64,000 nt of DNA from Mesorhizobium sp. AR07 (GTDB lineage Bacteria; Pseudomonadota; Alphaproteobacteria; Rhizobiales; Rhizobiaceae). The stretch lies in NCBI RefSeq assembly GCF_024746815.1, contig NZ_CP080525.1:6194501-6258500 (forward strand). The letters are read 5' to 3'. Shown in pieces: positions 1-9,860 of the stretch (the stretch's first letter is position 1; each line of letters opens with the position of its first letter). Below the pieces are notes generated by a model that did no database searches, was not told the DNA's origin, and worked only from the letters and a program-made list of their open reading frames with translations. The translations under genes were made by a program, and so were the position numbers.

Positions 1-531
1 ACATCGATCGTGTCGATGACCGAACGCATCGGCGCGATCACCAACACCCTGCGCACCTTCGCCCGCCGGCCGGGCGTCGCCGCCTCGCCATTGCCGGTGC
101 GCGAGGCGATCGACGGCGCGCTGTCGTTGCTGTCGGGCCGCATCCGGGATTCCGGCGTGGCCATCGTCAAGCCGCGCGGCAATGCCTCGCCGGTGGTCAT
201 GGCCAGCCGCATCCGGCTGGAGCAGATCCTGGTCAACCTGTTGCAGAACGCGCTGGACGCGATGAAGGATCAGCCCGATGCCCGCATCGAGATCGATATC
301 GCCGAGCGTGACGACAGGGTGCTGATTTCGGTACGCGACAACGGCCCCGGCCTCGGTCCGGAAGCGGCCGGCAATCTGTTCATGCCGTTCCAGACCACCA
401 AGGAGAAGGGGCTTGGTCTCGGGCTGGTGATCTCGCAGGAGATCGCCCAGGAGCTGGGCGGCACGTTGCGGCTCGATCCAGGCAGCGCCAGCGGCGCGTC
501 CTTCACCATCGATCTGAGGCGAATTGAATGA
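1..531 (+). CDS. dctB: C4-dicarboxylate-type sensor histidine kinase, C-terminal part (DctB-like)
   Basis: The reading frame is open from the window edge, so the start, the sensor domain and the phosphoacceptor His lie upstream. What remains is the end of the dimerisation helix ([16 protein letters not shown]) and a complete HATPase domain: N box [16 protein letters not shown]1 box DNGPGL and G2 box [12 protein letters not shown]. It would autophosphorylate and pass phosphate to the response regulator that follows. The stop overlaps the next ATG in an ATGA junction, showing translational coupling. The DctB assignment rests mainly on the partner being a close DctD. The transporter gene dctA is not in the window. 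Confidence 0.8.
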   Translation, partial: TSIVSMTERIGAITNTLRTFARRPGVAASPLPVREAIDGALSLLSGRIRDSGVAIVKPRGNASPVVMASRIRLEQILVNLLQNALDAMKDQPDARIEIDIAERDDRVLISVRDNGPGLGPEAAGNLFMPFQTTKEKGLGLGLVISQEIAQELGGTLRLDPGSASGASFTIDLRRIE

Positions 532-1919
532 CCGAGGGATCAGGGCTGGTGGCGCTCGTCGACGACGACGCGGACCTGCTGCACGCCACCACGCAATTGC
601 TCGAACTTGCCGGCTTCACCGTGGTCGCGCTCGACACTGCCGAGGCAGCGCTTGCCGTTGTCGACGGGAATTTCGAGGGCGTGGTTGTCAGCGATATCCG
701 CATGCCCGGCATGAACGGGCTGCAACTGTTCGATCGTATCAAGGCGATCGACCCCGACATACCGGTGATCCTGGTCACCGGGCATGGCGATGTCGATCTC
801 GCGGTGGCCGCGCTCAAGGACGGCGTCTACGATTTCATCCCGAAACCCTATGCCGGCGATCGGCTTGTCGAGGCACTGAAACGGGCGACGGAAAAGAGGC
901 GACTGGTGATGGAGAACCGGCGGCTGCGCGAAGCCGCCGCACTGGCCGCCGACGGAATGCCGCTGATCGGCGAGGCGCCAGCCATTCGGCGGTTGCGAGA
1001 GACCTTGCGGCAGATCGCCGACATGGATGTCGACGTGCTGGTGGAGGGAGAGACCGGAACCGGCAAGGAAGTGGTGGCGGACCTGCTGCACAGATGGGGC
1101 CGGCGGCGCGCAAAACCGTTCGTGGCGCTGAATTGCGGCGCCCTGCCGGAAACCGTCATAGAAAGCGAGCTGTTCGGCCACGAGGCGGGCGCGTTTACCG
1201 GCGCGCAGCGGCGACGGATCGGCCGCATCGAGCATTCCAGCGGCGGCACGCTGTTCCTCGACGAGATCGAATCCATGCCGCCGGCCCTTCAGGTCAAGCT
1301 GCTGCGCGTGCTCGAAACGCGCAGCGTCACCCCGCTTGGCTCGAACGAGACCAGGCGTGTCGACCTCAGGGTTGTCGCGGCAACCAAGGTCGATCTCGGC
1401 CGGCAGGACCAGCGCGGCGATTTTCGCGAGGATCTCTATTTCCGCCTCAACGTGGTGACGCTGCGCATCCCGCCATTGCGCGAGCGGCCCGGCGACATCC
1501 CGATGCTGTTCGGGCATTTTCTCGGCAAGGCCTCGGAACGGTTTGGCCGGCCTCTCGCCAGGGTGAACGCCGCGGTCAGCGATCATCTCCAGTCGCATGC
1601 CTGGCCGGGCAATGTCCGCGAACTCGCCCATTTCGCCGACCGTGTCGCCCTCGGTCTCGGCCCGGACGGCGAGACGAAGGCGGTTCCGGCGCAATTGCCA
1701 GAGCTTGCGGCAACGCTGCCCGAACGGGTCGGCCACTACGAGGCGCAACTCATCCGTGACGCGCTGCGCGATCACGGTGGCGATGTGCGCAGCGCCATCG
1801 ACGCGCTCGGCGTGCCGCGCAAGACCTTCTACGACAAGCTCAAGCGCTACGGCATTGTCGCGTCCGAATTTCGCAATGGCGGCGATGCGGATCCGCACCT
1901 TGTTCATGGCCAGACATAA
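528..1919 (+). CDS. dctD: C4-dicarboxylate transport transcriptional regulator, sigma-54 activator
   Basis: This 463-residue NtrC-family regulator has an N-terminal receiver (acidic pocket VDDDAD, phosphoacceptor in [11 protein letters not shown]). Its central AAA+ domain has Walker A GETGTGKE, the sigma-54 contact loop GAFTGA and Walker B LFLDEIE. A Fis-type helix-turn-helix lies near the C-terminus ([18 protein letters not shown]). The layout and wording match rhizobial DctD, which activates dctA when dicarboxylates such as succinate are sensed. The start ATG overlaps the dctB stop by four bases. The target promoter is not in this window, so the substrate is inferred from family resemblance. 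Confidence 0.88.
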   Translation: MTEGSGLVALVDDDADLLHATTQLLELAGFTVVALDTAEAALAVVDGNFEGVVVSDIRMPGMNGLQLFDRIKAIDPDIPVILVTGHGDVDLAVAALKDGVYDFIPKPYAGDRLVEALKRATEKRRLVMENRRLREAAALAADGMPLIGEAPAIRRLRETLRQIADMDVDVLVEGETGTGKEVVADLLHRWGRRRAKPFVALNCGALPETVIESELFGHEAGAFTGAQRRRIGRIEHSSGGTLFLDEIESMPPALQVKLLRVLETRSVTPLGSNETRRVDLRVVAATKVDLGRQDQRGDFREDLYFRLNVVTLRIPPLRERPGDIPMLFGHFLGKASERFGRPLARVNAAVSDHLQSHAWPGNVRELAHFADRVALGLGPDGETKAVPAQLPELAATLPERVGHYEAQLIRDALRDHGGDVRSAIDALGVPRKTFYDKLKRYGIVASEFRNGGDADPHLVHGQT

Positions 1920-1985
1920 ATTGCACGAGCGCCGTGCCCCTCGTAACGCTGCGTTCCCAGTCATCTGCGCATCTCGGAAAGAGCC

Positions 1986-2411
1986 ATGAACACGACACTT
2001 GAAACGACAGCAAATCCCCTGCCGGAAGACCTCGCCTTTCTCAGCGAACGGCTGACGGCGTTCAACGACGGTGATGTCGGTGCTTCCGAAAGAAAGGCCC
2101 TGGCGGTGTTCATGCGCGACGAGGATGGCGCGGTCGTCGCCGGCATCTCTGGCTATACCGCCTGGGGCTGGCTTTACGTGCAGTGGCTGTGGGTCGACGA
2201 AAGGCTGCGCGGCCAGCATATGGCCGGCAAGATGCTGGATGCGGCCGAACAGGAAGCCATGGCGCGCGGCTGCCGGAATGCCTGGATCGATACCTTCAAT
2301 CCGAACGCCGCCAAGGTCTATGAGCGCCAAGGTTATCGGCCTTTTGGCGCGCTTGCCGACTTCCCTGTCGGCCGCAGCCGTATTTTTCTCCAGAAGAAAC
2401 TGGCTGCGTGA
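1986..2411 (+). CDS. GNAT-family N-acetyltransferase
   Basis: A 141-residue single-domain GNAT protein. The acetyl-CoA loop (motif A) is visible as VDERLRGQHMAGKML, followed by the usual beta-bulge and C-terminal part (NAAKVYERQGYRPFGALADFP). The substrate cannot be told from sequence. It starts at an ATG 66 bases after dctD and ends flush against the convergent anmK gene (no bases between the stops), so there is no room for a terminator. It could be read through from dctD, but the two need not be related in function. Confidence 0.85.
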   Translation: MNTTLETTANPLPEDLAFLSERLTAFNDGDVGASERKALAVFMRDEDGAVVAGISGYTAWGWLYVQWLWVDERLRGQHMAGKMLDAAEQEAMARGCRNAWIDTFNPNAAKVYERQGYRPFGALADFPVGRSRIFLQKKLAA

Positions 2412-3530
2412 TCAACCGGCGAGCTTTCCACCGCGCATCGGCTGCGGCGCGCCGGTCGTGCTCGGGAAGCTGATCGGCAGGCCCCTCAGCACGCGAACCG
2501 CGAGAAAGGCAAAGCATTCGGCCTCCACGGCGTCGCCGCTCCAGCCGAGGCTTTCCGCCTGCACCACCTCGACGCCGGCGCGGCTGGCGAGCATTGCCAT
2601 CATCGTCGGGTTGTGGCGGCCACCACCGCTGACCACGAGTTTCTTGGGCCGGCGCGGCAGAAGGTCGAGCGCCTTGCCGACGGCAGCAGTGGTGAAGGCG
2701 GTCAACAGCGCCGCACCGTCCTCGGCGTTCAGGCCGTCCGCCATCGCGGCGCCGAAGTCGAAACGGTCCAGCGATTTCGGATAGGGTTTTGTGAGATAAG
2801 GATGTTGCAACAGCTTGGCGAGCCGTGCCTCGTCGACCGTTCCCGCGCGGCCGAGCGCGCCGTCGCGGTCCATTTCTCCCAGCCCCTTCGACTTGATGAA
2901 GTCGTTCAGCGGCGCGTTCGCCGGCCCTGTGTCGAAGGCGACGAAATTGTCGGCGCCATCCCACCAGGTGATGTTGGCGACGCCACCGAGATTGAGCACC
3001 GCCATGTCGCCGTTGGCGCCTGCGTTGCGCATCAGCGCGGCGTGGTAGGCGGCCGACAGCGGCGCGCCTTGCCCGCCGGCGCGCATGTCGGCCGAGCGGA
3101 AATCGTAGGCGACCTTGGTGCCCAATAGGGCGTGCATCAGTTCGCCGTCGCCGAGCTGCCTTGTCTGGCCGAGCCGACCGATTTGCGGCGCGCGATGCAG
3201 AACGGTCTGGCCGTGAAAGCCGACGACGCCGATGTTGGCCATCGTCATGCCATGGCCTTCGACCAGCTCCTTCACCGCCGCCGACTGGGCACGCGTCAGG
3301 GCTTCCTCGGCCTTGCGAAAGATCGCCGGCTCCGGCCCGGTGAAATTCCAGGCTCTTGCCTCTTTCAGTGTCTCTTCCAGCAGGGAGCGGATCGACTGCG
3401 GATAGGGCATCAGCCGATAGGTGCCGAAATCGTCGATGCGCTCGCCATCGGTCTTGATCAGCGCGACGTCGATATTGCCGTCAAGCACGGTGCCGGTCAT
3501 CAGGCCGACGGCCCAGATTGGTTCCATCAT
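2412..3530 (-). CDS. anmK: anhydro-N-acetylmuramic acid kinase
   Basis: 372 residues, normal length for AnmK. The enzyme opens the 1,6-anhydro ring of anhydro-MurNAc and phosphorylates it to MurNAc-6-phosphate, the substrate of the MurQ etherase encoded upstream. The N-terminal phosphate loop is [10 protein letters not shown], close to the family GTSLDG pattern. Later family blocks include [34 protein letters not shown] and [13 protein letters not shown]. It is the last gene of the minus-strand operon that begins at murQ, 7 bases after the serine hydrolase. The match to peptidoglycan recycling is strong. Confidence 0.93.
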   Translation of the reverse strand: MMEPIWAVGLMTGTVLDGNIDVALIKTDGERIDDFGTYRLMPYPQSIRSLLEETLKEARAWNFTGPEPAIFRKAEEALTRAQSAAVKELVEGHGMTMANIGVVGFHGQTVLHRAPQIGRLGQTRQLGDGELMHALLGTKVAYDFRSADMRAGGQGAPLSAAYHAALMRNAGANGDMAVLNLGGVANITWWDGADNFVAFDTGPANAPLNDFIKSKGLGEMDRDGALGRAGTVDEARLAKLLQHPYLTKPYPKSLDRFDFGAAMADGLNAEDGAALLTAFTTAAVGKALDLLPRRPKKLVVSGGGRHNPTMMAMLASRAGVEVVQAESLGWSGDAVEAECFAFLAVRVLRGLPISFPSTTGAPQPMRGGKLAG

Positions 3531-3537
3531 CTAGCTC

Positions 3538-4548
3538 CTAGAGTCCATTGACGAGATCGCCGACTTCCTGCCGAAGCGAAACGATGCCGCTGTCGAAATG
3601 ACGTGTCGGATGGATCCGGTTGGTGAGCAAGGTCCAGGCCTTGCCTCTGTCGAAATCGATCCACAGCCCGGTGCCGGTAAAGCCGGTGTGGCCAATGGTT
3701 CCCGGGCTGCACAATCTTCCGCCGGACCAGCCTTCATAGGGGCGCTCCCAGCCGTGGGTGCGTGTCGCGGACAGGGGCGTGCGCATCAGCGCGATCGAAC
3801 GCTCGGAAGCGCCGGTGCCATCCAACAGCCCTTGAGCGAAATCGAGGACGGAAGCTGCTGTTCCGAACAGACCGGCATGCCCCGATCCTTGCAACGCCGA
3901 GCAATTGTCGTCGTGGACTTCGCCGGACAGCACGCGATGGCGCCAGGTGCAGTCCTCGGTCGCCGCTGCCGCATCCGGCTCGGCGGAGAAAGCGAAGCCG
4001 GGGCCGGGATCCATGTCTCTGATCGTCTTTCCCGACAGTCGCTCCAGCGCAAAGCCGAGCAGGATGAAGTTGATGTCGGAATAGACAGGCTCGCAGGCCC
4101 GCCATTCGCGCTGCAGGATGAAAGCGCGCAGCAGCTCGGGGTCGCGCCCATAGGTGTAGATCGGCTCGACGGCCGGAAACGCTGTCTGGTGGCCGAGACA
4201 CTGGCGGAAGGTCACCTTCCGTTCCCAAGCCTCTGCATCATACTGGCGAAGGTCCGGCAGGGCGGAGATCAGGGGCGCATCGAGATCGATGACACCGTCT
4301 TCCGCCAGCGCCAGGATGCGCGGTGTCGTGAAGATGACCTTGGTCAATGACGCCAGGTCGAACCAGGTCTGGTCCCGCATGGCGCGCGGCTTTGGCACGA
4401 GTTGCGCGGAGCCGACCGCCCTGACGGTGCGTTCGCCATGTCTGTCGACAATGCCGAGCATGCCGCCGGGGATGCGCTTGGCGGCGACCGCCGCCGCGAG
4501 CGGTTGGAACGCGCGATCGAAGACCTGGGCGAGGTCGCTCAATGCCAT
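3538..4548 (-). CDS. serine hydrolase of the class C beta-lactamase/PBP fold, YfeW (PBP4B)-like
   Basis: 336 residues. The catalytic SxxK is SLTK in the block TWFDLASLTKVIFTTP. A YxN-like motif is YSD in EPVYSDINFILLG, and the third box is GHTGFTGTG. The stretch GEVHDDNCSAL...GHAGLFGTA resembles E. coli YfeW, a low-activity D,D-carboxypeptidase encoded with murQ and murP. No signal peptide is evident, so it may be cytoplasmic, acting on imported muropeptides or amide/ester derivatives; that is inference. It sits between the importer ATPase gene and anmK in the recycling operon. Esterase activity is the main alternative. Confidence 0.82.
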   Translation of the reverse strand: MALSDLAQVFDRAFQPLAAAVAAKRIPGGMLGIVDRHGERTVRAVGSAQLVPKPRAMRDQTWFDLASLTKVIFTTPRILALAEDGVIDLDAPLISALPDLRQYDAEAWERKVTFRQCLGHQTAFPAVEPIYTYGRDPELLRAFILQREWRACEPVYSDINFILLGFALERLSGKTIRDMDPGPGFAFSAEPDAAAATEDCTWRHRVLSGEVHDDNCSALQGSGHAGLFGTAASVLDFAQGLLDGTGASERSIALMRTPLSATRTHGWERPYEGWSGGRLCSPGTIGHTGFTGTGLWIDFDRGKAWTLLTNRIHPTRHFDSGIVSLRQEVGDLVNGL

Positions 4549-4574
4549 CCTCCGCTCGAAAGTTGGCGATCCTT

Positions 4575-4670
4575 CGCGCCCCCCTCTGTCCTGCCGGACA
4601 TCTCCACCTCAAGGGGGGAGATTGGCAGCGTCGGCTTCGACGCCTTCTTCTCCAAGCCAGAGGGGGGTGC
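4575..4670. repeat. palindromic intergenic repeat
   Basis: Between the ATPase and serine-hydrolase genes lies a GC-rich element whose ends are a perfect 10-bp inverted repeat (CCCCCCTCTG at 4579-4588 and CAGAGGGGGG at 4658-4667). A shorter G-run stem lies inside. It looks like the short mosaic repeats common in rhizobial intergenic DNA. In the operon transcript it could form a hairpin that stabilises RNA or weakens read-through into the last two genes. Confidence 0.6.
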
Positions 4671-4678
4671 TACCGCGC

Positions 4679-6427
4679 TCACCCTTCCGCCCTCGCCATA
4701 TGATCCCGCCCAAACTGCTCCCAACTCGCCGGAGCCGGTTCAAACCCCTGCGGGCGGACCAGCGAGGGAACCTGGCGCGTGTCGAGCTCGAAATGTTCGT
4801 GGCGCCGGTCGATGGTCGGAACGGCGGCGATGAGCTTCTTCGTATAGGAATGTTTTGGCTTCGACAGCACCGAGGTCGCGTCGCCGATCTCGACGATCTG
4901 GCCGGCATAGATGACGGCGATCCGGTGCGCGATCCGCTCGACGACCGCCATGTCGTGCGAGATGAACAGGTAGGCCAGCCCGAACTCGCGCTGCAGGTCG
5001 ACCAGCAGCTCCAGCACCTTGGCCTGCACCGAGACGTCAAGCGCCGAAACCGCTTCATCCAGAACGACGACGGACGGGTTGAGCATCAGCGCGCGCGCAA
5101 TGCACAGCCTTTGCCGCTGGCCGCCGGAGAACTCGTGCGGATAGCGCTCCAGGCTGTTCTTTGGCAGGCCGACGCGTTCCAGCAGGCTTGCCATCCTGGC
5201 CCGCGTTTCAGCATTCACCCGGCCGCCGGTAGCGATCACCGGCTCGGCCAGAATGCTCTCGATGCTGAGCCTTGGGTTGAGCGACGCATAGGGGTTCTGG
5301 AACACCATCTGCACGGGCAGGGCGCTCTGCGCGGCCGAAGCCTTTCGGGCGCCGACCGAGAAGCTGCCGCGCGTCGAGCGCACCAGCCCCAGGACGGCGC
5401 GCGCGGTCGTGGATTTGCCCGAACCGCTCTCGCCGACGATGGCAAGTGTTTCGCCTGGCATCAGGTCGAAATCGACGCCATCGACGGCATGCACCGCGCC
5501 GGTGGCGCGGCTGAAGAAACTGCTTTTCAGGGGAAACCGCACCACAAGGTCGTCGACCTTCAAGGCTGGTTCCGTACTTCCATCCTTGTCGCGCTGGCCG
5601 TCCACGCGCGTCGCGCGGCCGTTGGCGAAATGCGGCACGGCGTGCAGCAGGTGCTGCGTGTAGGGATGTTGCGGACGGTCGAGGATCTGGCTCAGCTCAC
5701 CTTGCTCGACGGCCTGCCCGTTCTGCATCACCATCACTTTGTCGGCGATGCCGGCAACCAGGCCGATGTCGTGGGTGATGAAGATCATCGACATGCCGGT
5801 TTCCCGCTTCAGTTCCGCCAGCAGCGCCATGATCTGCGCCTGCACCGTGACGTCGAGCGCCGTCGTCGGCTCATCGGCGATCAGCAGGCGCGGATTGCAG
5901 GCAAGCGCAATGGCGATCATCACCCGTTGCAGCATGCCGCCAGACAATTGGTTCGGCGTGTATTTCAGCCGCCGTGCCGCATCGGGAATGCGCACCCGGT
6001 CAAGCGCATCCTTGGCCGCCGCCGTGGCTTGCCTGCCAGTTAGGCCCCGGTGCAGCCGAAACGATTCCTCGATCTGCGTGCCGATGGTCAGCACCGGGTT
6101 GAGCGAGGTCATCGGTTCCTGGAAGATCATGCCGATTTCGGCGCCGCGAATGCCGGTCAGTTGCGGTTCGGTCGCGGCCATCAGGTCGAAGAGGCTGCCG
6201 TCGGCCCGCTTCAGCGCAATAGTGCCGCCGGTGATGCGGCCGCCGCCGAAATCGATGAGTCGGTTGATCGACAACGCGGTGACGGATTTTCCGGAGCCGC
6301 TTTCGCCGACGATGGCCAGCGTTTCCCCATCGGCGAGGTCGAAGCTGACACCGCGCACCACCTCATTGGCTTGCGGGTTGCGGCCGAAGCCGACGCGCAG
6401 ATCACGCACGGACAGCAGCGGGGTCAT
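4679..6427 (-). CDS. peptide/muropeptide-type ABC transporter ATPase, two fused nucleotide-binding domains
   Basis: 582 residues with two complete ABC ATPase domains in one chain, as in YejF or DppD-DppF fusions. Domain 1 has Walker A GESGSGKS, signature LSGGMLQR and Walker B LLIADEP. Domain 2 repeats GESGSGKST, FSGGQRQRL and VVVLDEA. The ATG at 6427 overlaps the upstream permease stop (ATGA). The open frame runs further upstream only as a shadow of that permease. It energises uptake by the two permeases and binding protein of this operon. The operon context points to muropeptides or MurNAc derivatives as substrate, but a generic peptide remains possible. Confidence 0.9.
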   Translation of the reverse strand: MTPLLSVRDLRVGFGRNPQANEVVRGVSFDLADGETLAIVGESGSGKSVTALSINRLIDFGGGRITGGTIALKRADGSLFDLMAATEPQLTGIRGAEIGMIFQEPMTSLNPVLTIGTQIEESFRLHRGLTGRQATAAAKDALDRVRIPDAARRLKYTPNQLSGGMLQRVMIAIALACNPRLLIADEPTTALDVTVQAQIMALLAELKRETGMSMIFITHDIGLVAGIADKVMVMQNGQAVEQGELSQILDRPQHPYTQHLLHAVPHFANGRATRVDGQRDKDGSTEPALKVDDLVVRFPLKSSFFSRATGAVHAVDGVDFDLMPGETLAIVGESGSGKSTTARAVLGLVRSTRGSFSVGARKASAAQSALPVQMVFQNPYASLNPRLSIESILAEPVIATGGRVNAETRARMASLLERVGLPKNSLERYPHEFSGGQRQRLCIARALMLNPSVVVLDEAVSALDVSVQAKVLELLVDLQREFGLAYLFISHDMAVVERIAHRIAVIYAGQIVEIGDATSVLSKPKHSYTKKLIAAVPTIDRRHEHFELDTRQVPSLVRPQGFEPAPASWEQFGRDHMARAEG

Positions 6428-7266
6428 GCCGGCGCTCTCCGCATCCTGGGGTCGAGGATGTCGCGCAAGGCGTCGCCGAGCAGGTTGAAGCCGAGAATGC
6501 TGATCATGATCGCCAACCCGGGGAAGATCATCAGCCAGGGCGCTGTCTCCATCAGATTGCGACTGTCGCTCAGCATCAGGCCGAGCGATGCGGCGGGCGG
6601 CTGCGTACCGAGCCCCAGGAAACTCAGGCCCGCTTCCGTCAGCAGTGCCCAGGCCAGGGCCAGCGTCACCTGGACGGTCAACGGCGCCACCAGATTGAGC
6701 AGCAAATGCCGCGTCACGATGTAGCTCGAACTGCTGCCGAAGGTGCGCGCGGCATCGACGAACTCGCGTGTCTTGAGCGACAGAGCGGGGCCGCGCACCA
6801 CGCGGGTGAAGATCGGCGTGTAGACGATGCCGATGGCAACGACGCTGGTCCATGTACCCGGCCCGGCGACGGTGACGATGAGCAGCGCCAACAGGATTGC
6901 CGGGAAGGCCAGCAGCACATCCATGATCCGCATCACGATGCCGTCCCAGCGGCGTCCGAGCCAGGCGGCGGCTAGCCCTAGAACCGTGCCGGCAAGCGTC
7001 GCGAAGGCGACCGAAAAGAAGGCAACCGTGAAAGACTGCCCAACGCCCGCCATCAGCCGGCTGGCCACGTCGCGGCCGAACAGGTCGGTGCCCATCCAGT
7101 AGGCGCCGTTGGGCGCGTGCAGCCGGTCGACCCGGTACTGCGTGATGGGATTGTGCGGCGTCAGCCCCAGCATGCCGAGGATGGCGATCAGCAGATAGAC
7201 GCCGACGATGATGCCGCCGATGCGGCCACTGCCGTGTCCGAAGATGGCGCGCAGGATGCGCATCAT
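6424..7266 (-). CDS. ABC transporter permease, DppC type
   Basis: 280 residues with about six hydrophobic segments. The N-terminal periplasmic stretch VDRLHAPNGAYWMGTDLFGRDVASRLMAG is the hallmark of DppC/OppC proteins. The EAA loop that docks on the ATPase is near DAARTFGSSSSYIVTRHLL. It overlaps the DppB-type gene upstream and the ATPase gene downstream by four bases each, so the three are translationally coupled. It forms the inner-membrane channel together with the DppB-type partner. Confidence 0.9.
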   Translation of the reverse strand: MMRILRAIFGHGSGRIGGIIVGVYLLIAILGMLGLTPHNPITQYRVDRLHAPNGAYWMGTDLFGRDVASRLMAGVGQSFTVAFFSVAFATLAGTVLGLAAAWLGRRWDGIVMRIMDVLLAFPAILLALLIVTVAGPGTWTSVVAIGIVYTPIFTRVVRGPALSLKTREFVDAARTFGSSSSYIVTRHLLLNLVAPLTVQVTLALAWALLTEAGLSFLGLGTQPPAASLGLMLSDSRNLMETAPWLMIFPGLAIMISILGFNLLGDALRDILDPRMRRAPA

Positions 7267-8222
7267 TGCTCGCCCAGCCGGATGCGCGGGTCGAGCGCGA
7301 CATAAGCGAGGTCGACCAGGAGATTGATGATCATGAAGTTGAAGGCGATGAACAGCACGCTGCCTTGCACCAGCGCGTAGTCGCGCTGCAGGATCGCGTC
7401 GAGCACCATGCGCCCGAGGCCGGGCAGGGCATAGATCTGCTCGACGATGACAGCGCCGCCCAAGAGATAGCCGAATTCGATGCCGCTCAAGGTGACGACG
7501 GGGATCAGCGCATTGGGCAAAGCGTGCCGCCAGATGACGCTGCGCGCCGAGGCGCCCTTGCTGCGCGCGGTCCGGACATAGTCGTCGCTCAGCACGTCGA
7601 GCATCGCCGAGCGCGATATGCGGGTGACCGAGGCGGCGAAGGCGAAGCCGAGCGTGATGGCTGGCAGGATCAGCTGGCTGAGATTGCGCAAGGGATCCTG
7701 CCAGAGCGGCGCGAATTCGCCCATCGCCGGCAACACGCCAAAGCCGGCCGACAGCGTGTAGATGATCAGCAGGCCAAGCACGAAACTCGGCGTCGACTGG
7801 CCGATCATGGCGGCGATGCGCACACCGAGATCCGATAGTTTCTCATTGTGTGTGGCGGCAAAGATCCCTGCCGGCATGCCGACCGCGAGCGCGATGATCA
7901 TCGACAGCACAGCCAGCTCGAGCGTCAGCGGGAAGCGTTCGAGGATGACGTCGAGCACCGGCCTGCCATAGGTGACCGAGATGCCGAGATTGCCGTGCAG
8001 CATGCCGCCTATCCAGCGCCAGTACTGGATGAACCAGGGCTGGTCGATGCCGAAATAGGCGGCGAGCGAGTCGCGTTGCGCCGGGGTCAGCAGACCGGCT
8101 TCGGTCCCCAGCATCGCCGTGATCGAATCGCCCGGCACCATCCGGATCGCCACGAAGACCAGGATGGACACGCCAAGCAGGACGAGAGGAAACGTCGCCA
8201 GTCGTCGCATCAGATAGTTCAC
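7263..8222 (-). CDS. ABC transporter permease, DppB type
   Basis: 319 residues with the DppB/OppB layout: an N-terminal helix (RLATFPLVLLGVSILVFVAIR) followed by MVPGDSITAMLG, a long periplasmic loop and five further helices. The EAA loop is RTARSKGASARSVIWRHALPNALIP. It starts 34 bases after the binding-protein gene and overlaps the DppC-type gene. It is the channel half of the operon's importer. Confidence 0.9.
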   Translation of the reverse strand: MNYLMRRLATFPLVLLGVSILVFVAIRMVPGDSITAMLGTEAGLLTPAQRDSLAAYFGIDQPWFIQYWRWIGGMLHGNLGISVTYGRPVLDVILERFPLTLELAVLSMIIALAVGMPAGIFAATHNEKLSDLGVRIAAMIGQSTPSFVLGLLIIYTLSAGFGVLPAMGEFAPLWQDPLRNLSQLILPAITLGFAFAASVTRISRSAMLDVLSDDYVRTARSKGASARSVIWRHALPNALIPVVTLSGIEFGYLLGGAVIVEQIYALPGLGRMVLDAILQRDYALVQGSVLFIAFNFMIINLLVDLAYVALDPRIRLGEQ

Positions 8223-8256
8223 GCGAAGAAGTCCTCTCGTCCAATGCCGGCGGCGG

Positions 8257-9771
8257 TTACTGCTGGATGGTAACCTTGCTCAGGCTGAACAGCGTTCCCG
8301 TCGGCGTCGGCACGAACCCGGCTATGTTCTTCTGCTGGGCCGTATAGCTGTACGAGGTGTAGAGCCAGATCCACGGCGACATTTCGGCGAGGTGCTTCTC
8401 GAACTCGGCGAAGATCACCTTGCGTTTCGCCGGGTCGGTCTCGGCGCGGCCCTTCTGCATCAGGCTGTCGAGCGTATCGTCGATATAGTTCGCCACCTTC
8501 TGCAAATTGCCTGCCTTGGTCCAGTAGCGGTTGTACGTGGTGTAGGGGTCGGCTCGGCCGCCGTTGAGCGCGATCGCCATGTCGAAATCGCCTTTCAGCC
8601 AGGCGTCGACATAGACGTTGAGCTCCATCATCTTGATGTCGAGCTTGACGCCGATTTCGGCCAGCTGCGACTGGATGACCTGGGCTTCCGCCGCCGCCGT
8701 CGGCGGCTCGCCGGTGGCGCCGATCACGGTCGCCGAAAAACCTTCGGCATAGCCGGCCTCGGTCATCAGCTTCTTGGCCTTTTCGACGTCACGCTTGTAG
8801 CAGAACAGCTGGCTCGGATCGGTCGCCAGGGCCGGAATGGTCAGCGGTCCGGTGACCTTGCCTTCGCCGAGCGCGGCGGTGTCCAGCACCTCCTGCCGGT
8901 CGATGGCGCAGGAGATGGCCTGGCGCACCTTGAGCTCCGTCATCGGCTTGCGCGACGGATTGAGCTGCAGCACGTTATAGGCGAGCACCGGCACCCGGTT
9001 GAGTTGCAGGCTGGCTTCCTTTGGCACGAGCGTGGCGACAAGCGGATCGTTGAGCAGCGCGAAATCGATCTGCTTGGTGCGCATGGCGGCCAGGATCGCC
9101 GCTTCGTCGGGAAGCACGCTGATCTCGATGCCGTCGACGCCGGTCGGGCCGCCGGCCCAGTCCTTGTTGGTTACAAGCACCTCCTTGGCGTTGGGATCCC
9201 ATTTGTCGAGCTTGAACGGGCCGGAGCCGACCGCCTTGGTGCCGATCGAGCCGGCCTTTATTTCGCTCGCCGGAACGATGGCCGCGTTGACGTCGCTCAT
9301 CGCCGTCAGGATCGGCGCGTCCGGCTGCGACAGATGAAATACGACGGTGGCCGCATCCGGCGTGTCGATGCTGGCGATCGACAGGAAATTGGCGCGGGCG
9401 GCCGCCCCCGTCTTCTCGTCGAGGATGCGCTCGAACGAGGCCTTGACGTCGGCCGAGGTCACAGCGGTGCCGTCCTGGAATTTCGCCTTGGGATCGAGCT
9501 TGAAGGTCAGTTCCTTGCCGTCCTTGGAGAATTCCCAGGACGTGGCGATGGCAGGGATGATCTGCAGGCTGGCGTCGACCCGCACCAGCGGCTCATAGAT
9601 CAGCTCCAGCAGCCGCAGCGACGAAAAGGCCGTCTGTTTGTGCGGGTCGAGCCCGGTGGCGTCCTGCGCCCAGGCCATGTGCAGCGTTGCCGCCTGCGTC
9701 GAGACCGTCGTCAGGCCGAGTATCGCGGCCAGCGTGATGCCTGACAGCAGCTTTCTTATGAGGTGAACCAT
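8257..9771 (-). CDS. periplasmic substrate-binding protein of the SBP_bac_5 (DppA/OppA) family
   Basis: 504 residues from the ATG at 9771, preceded by a GGGAG ribosome site. A Sec signal peptide is clear (KLLSGITLAAILGLTTVS, cut near TQA-AT). The mature part opens with the family block DATGLDPHKQTAFSSLRLLELIYEPL and carries the conserved KFQDGTAVTSADVKASFERI region. An open frame extends 39 codons further upstream but lacks a signal peptide there. The protein delivers ligand to the fused-ATPase importer. Its place between murQ and the permeases suggests a cell-wall sugar or muropeptide ligand; no binding data can be read from sequence. Confidence 0.9.
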   Translation of the reverse strand: MVHLIRKLLSGITLAAILGLTTVSTQAATLHMAWAQDATGLDPHKQTAFSSLRLLELIYEPLVRVDASLQIIPAIATSWEFSKDGKELTFKLDPKAKFQDGTAVTSADVKASFERILDEKTGAAARANFLSIASIDTPDAATVVFHLSQPDAPILTAMSDVNAAIVPASEIKAGSIGTKAVGSGPFKLDKWDPNAKEVLVTNKDWAGGPTGVDGIEISVLPDEAAILAAMRTKQIDFALLNDPLVATLVPKEASLQLNRVPVLAYNVLQLNPSRKPMTELKVRQAISCAIDRQEVLDTAALGEGKVTGPLTIPALATDPSQLFCYKRDVEKAKKLMTEAGYAEGFSATVIGATGEPPTAAAEAQVIQSQLAEIGVKLDIKMMELNVYVDAWLKGDFDMAIALNGGRADPYTTYNRYWTKAGNLQKVANYIDDTLDSLMQKGRAETDPAKRKVIFAEFEKHLAEMSPWIWLYTSYSYTAQQKNIAGFVPTPTGTLFSLSKVTIQQ

Positions 9772-9860
9772 TCTCGTCTCCCATTGTGATTGAACTTGAT
9801 GCCTTGCAGTTTCTGCGGACCGCTTCCAAGACACACATGCTTTGGAGTATCGGCCCAGTC

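Noticed and set aside
540-2330. 596-codon open frame on the minus strand opposite dctD and the GNAT gene
   Set aside because: It has no domain-like stretches and its composition is what GC-rich third positions give antisense to a real gene. DctD on the other strand is unmistakable.
4679-7303. 874-codon frame as a single ATPase gene
   Set aside because: The N-terminal ~290 codons overlap the DppC-type permease in another frame; the ATPase proper starts at 6427 with an ATGA overlap.
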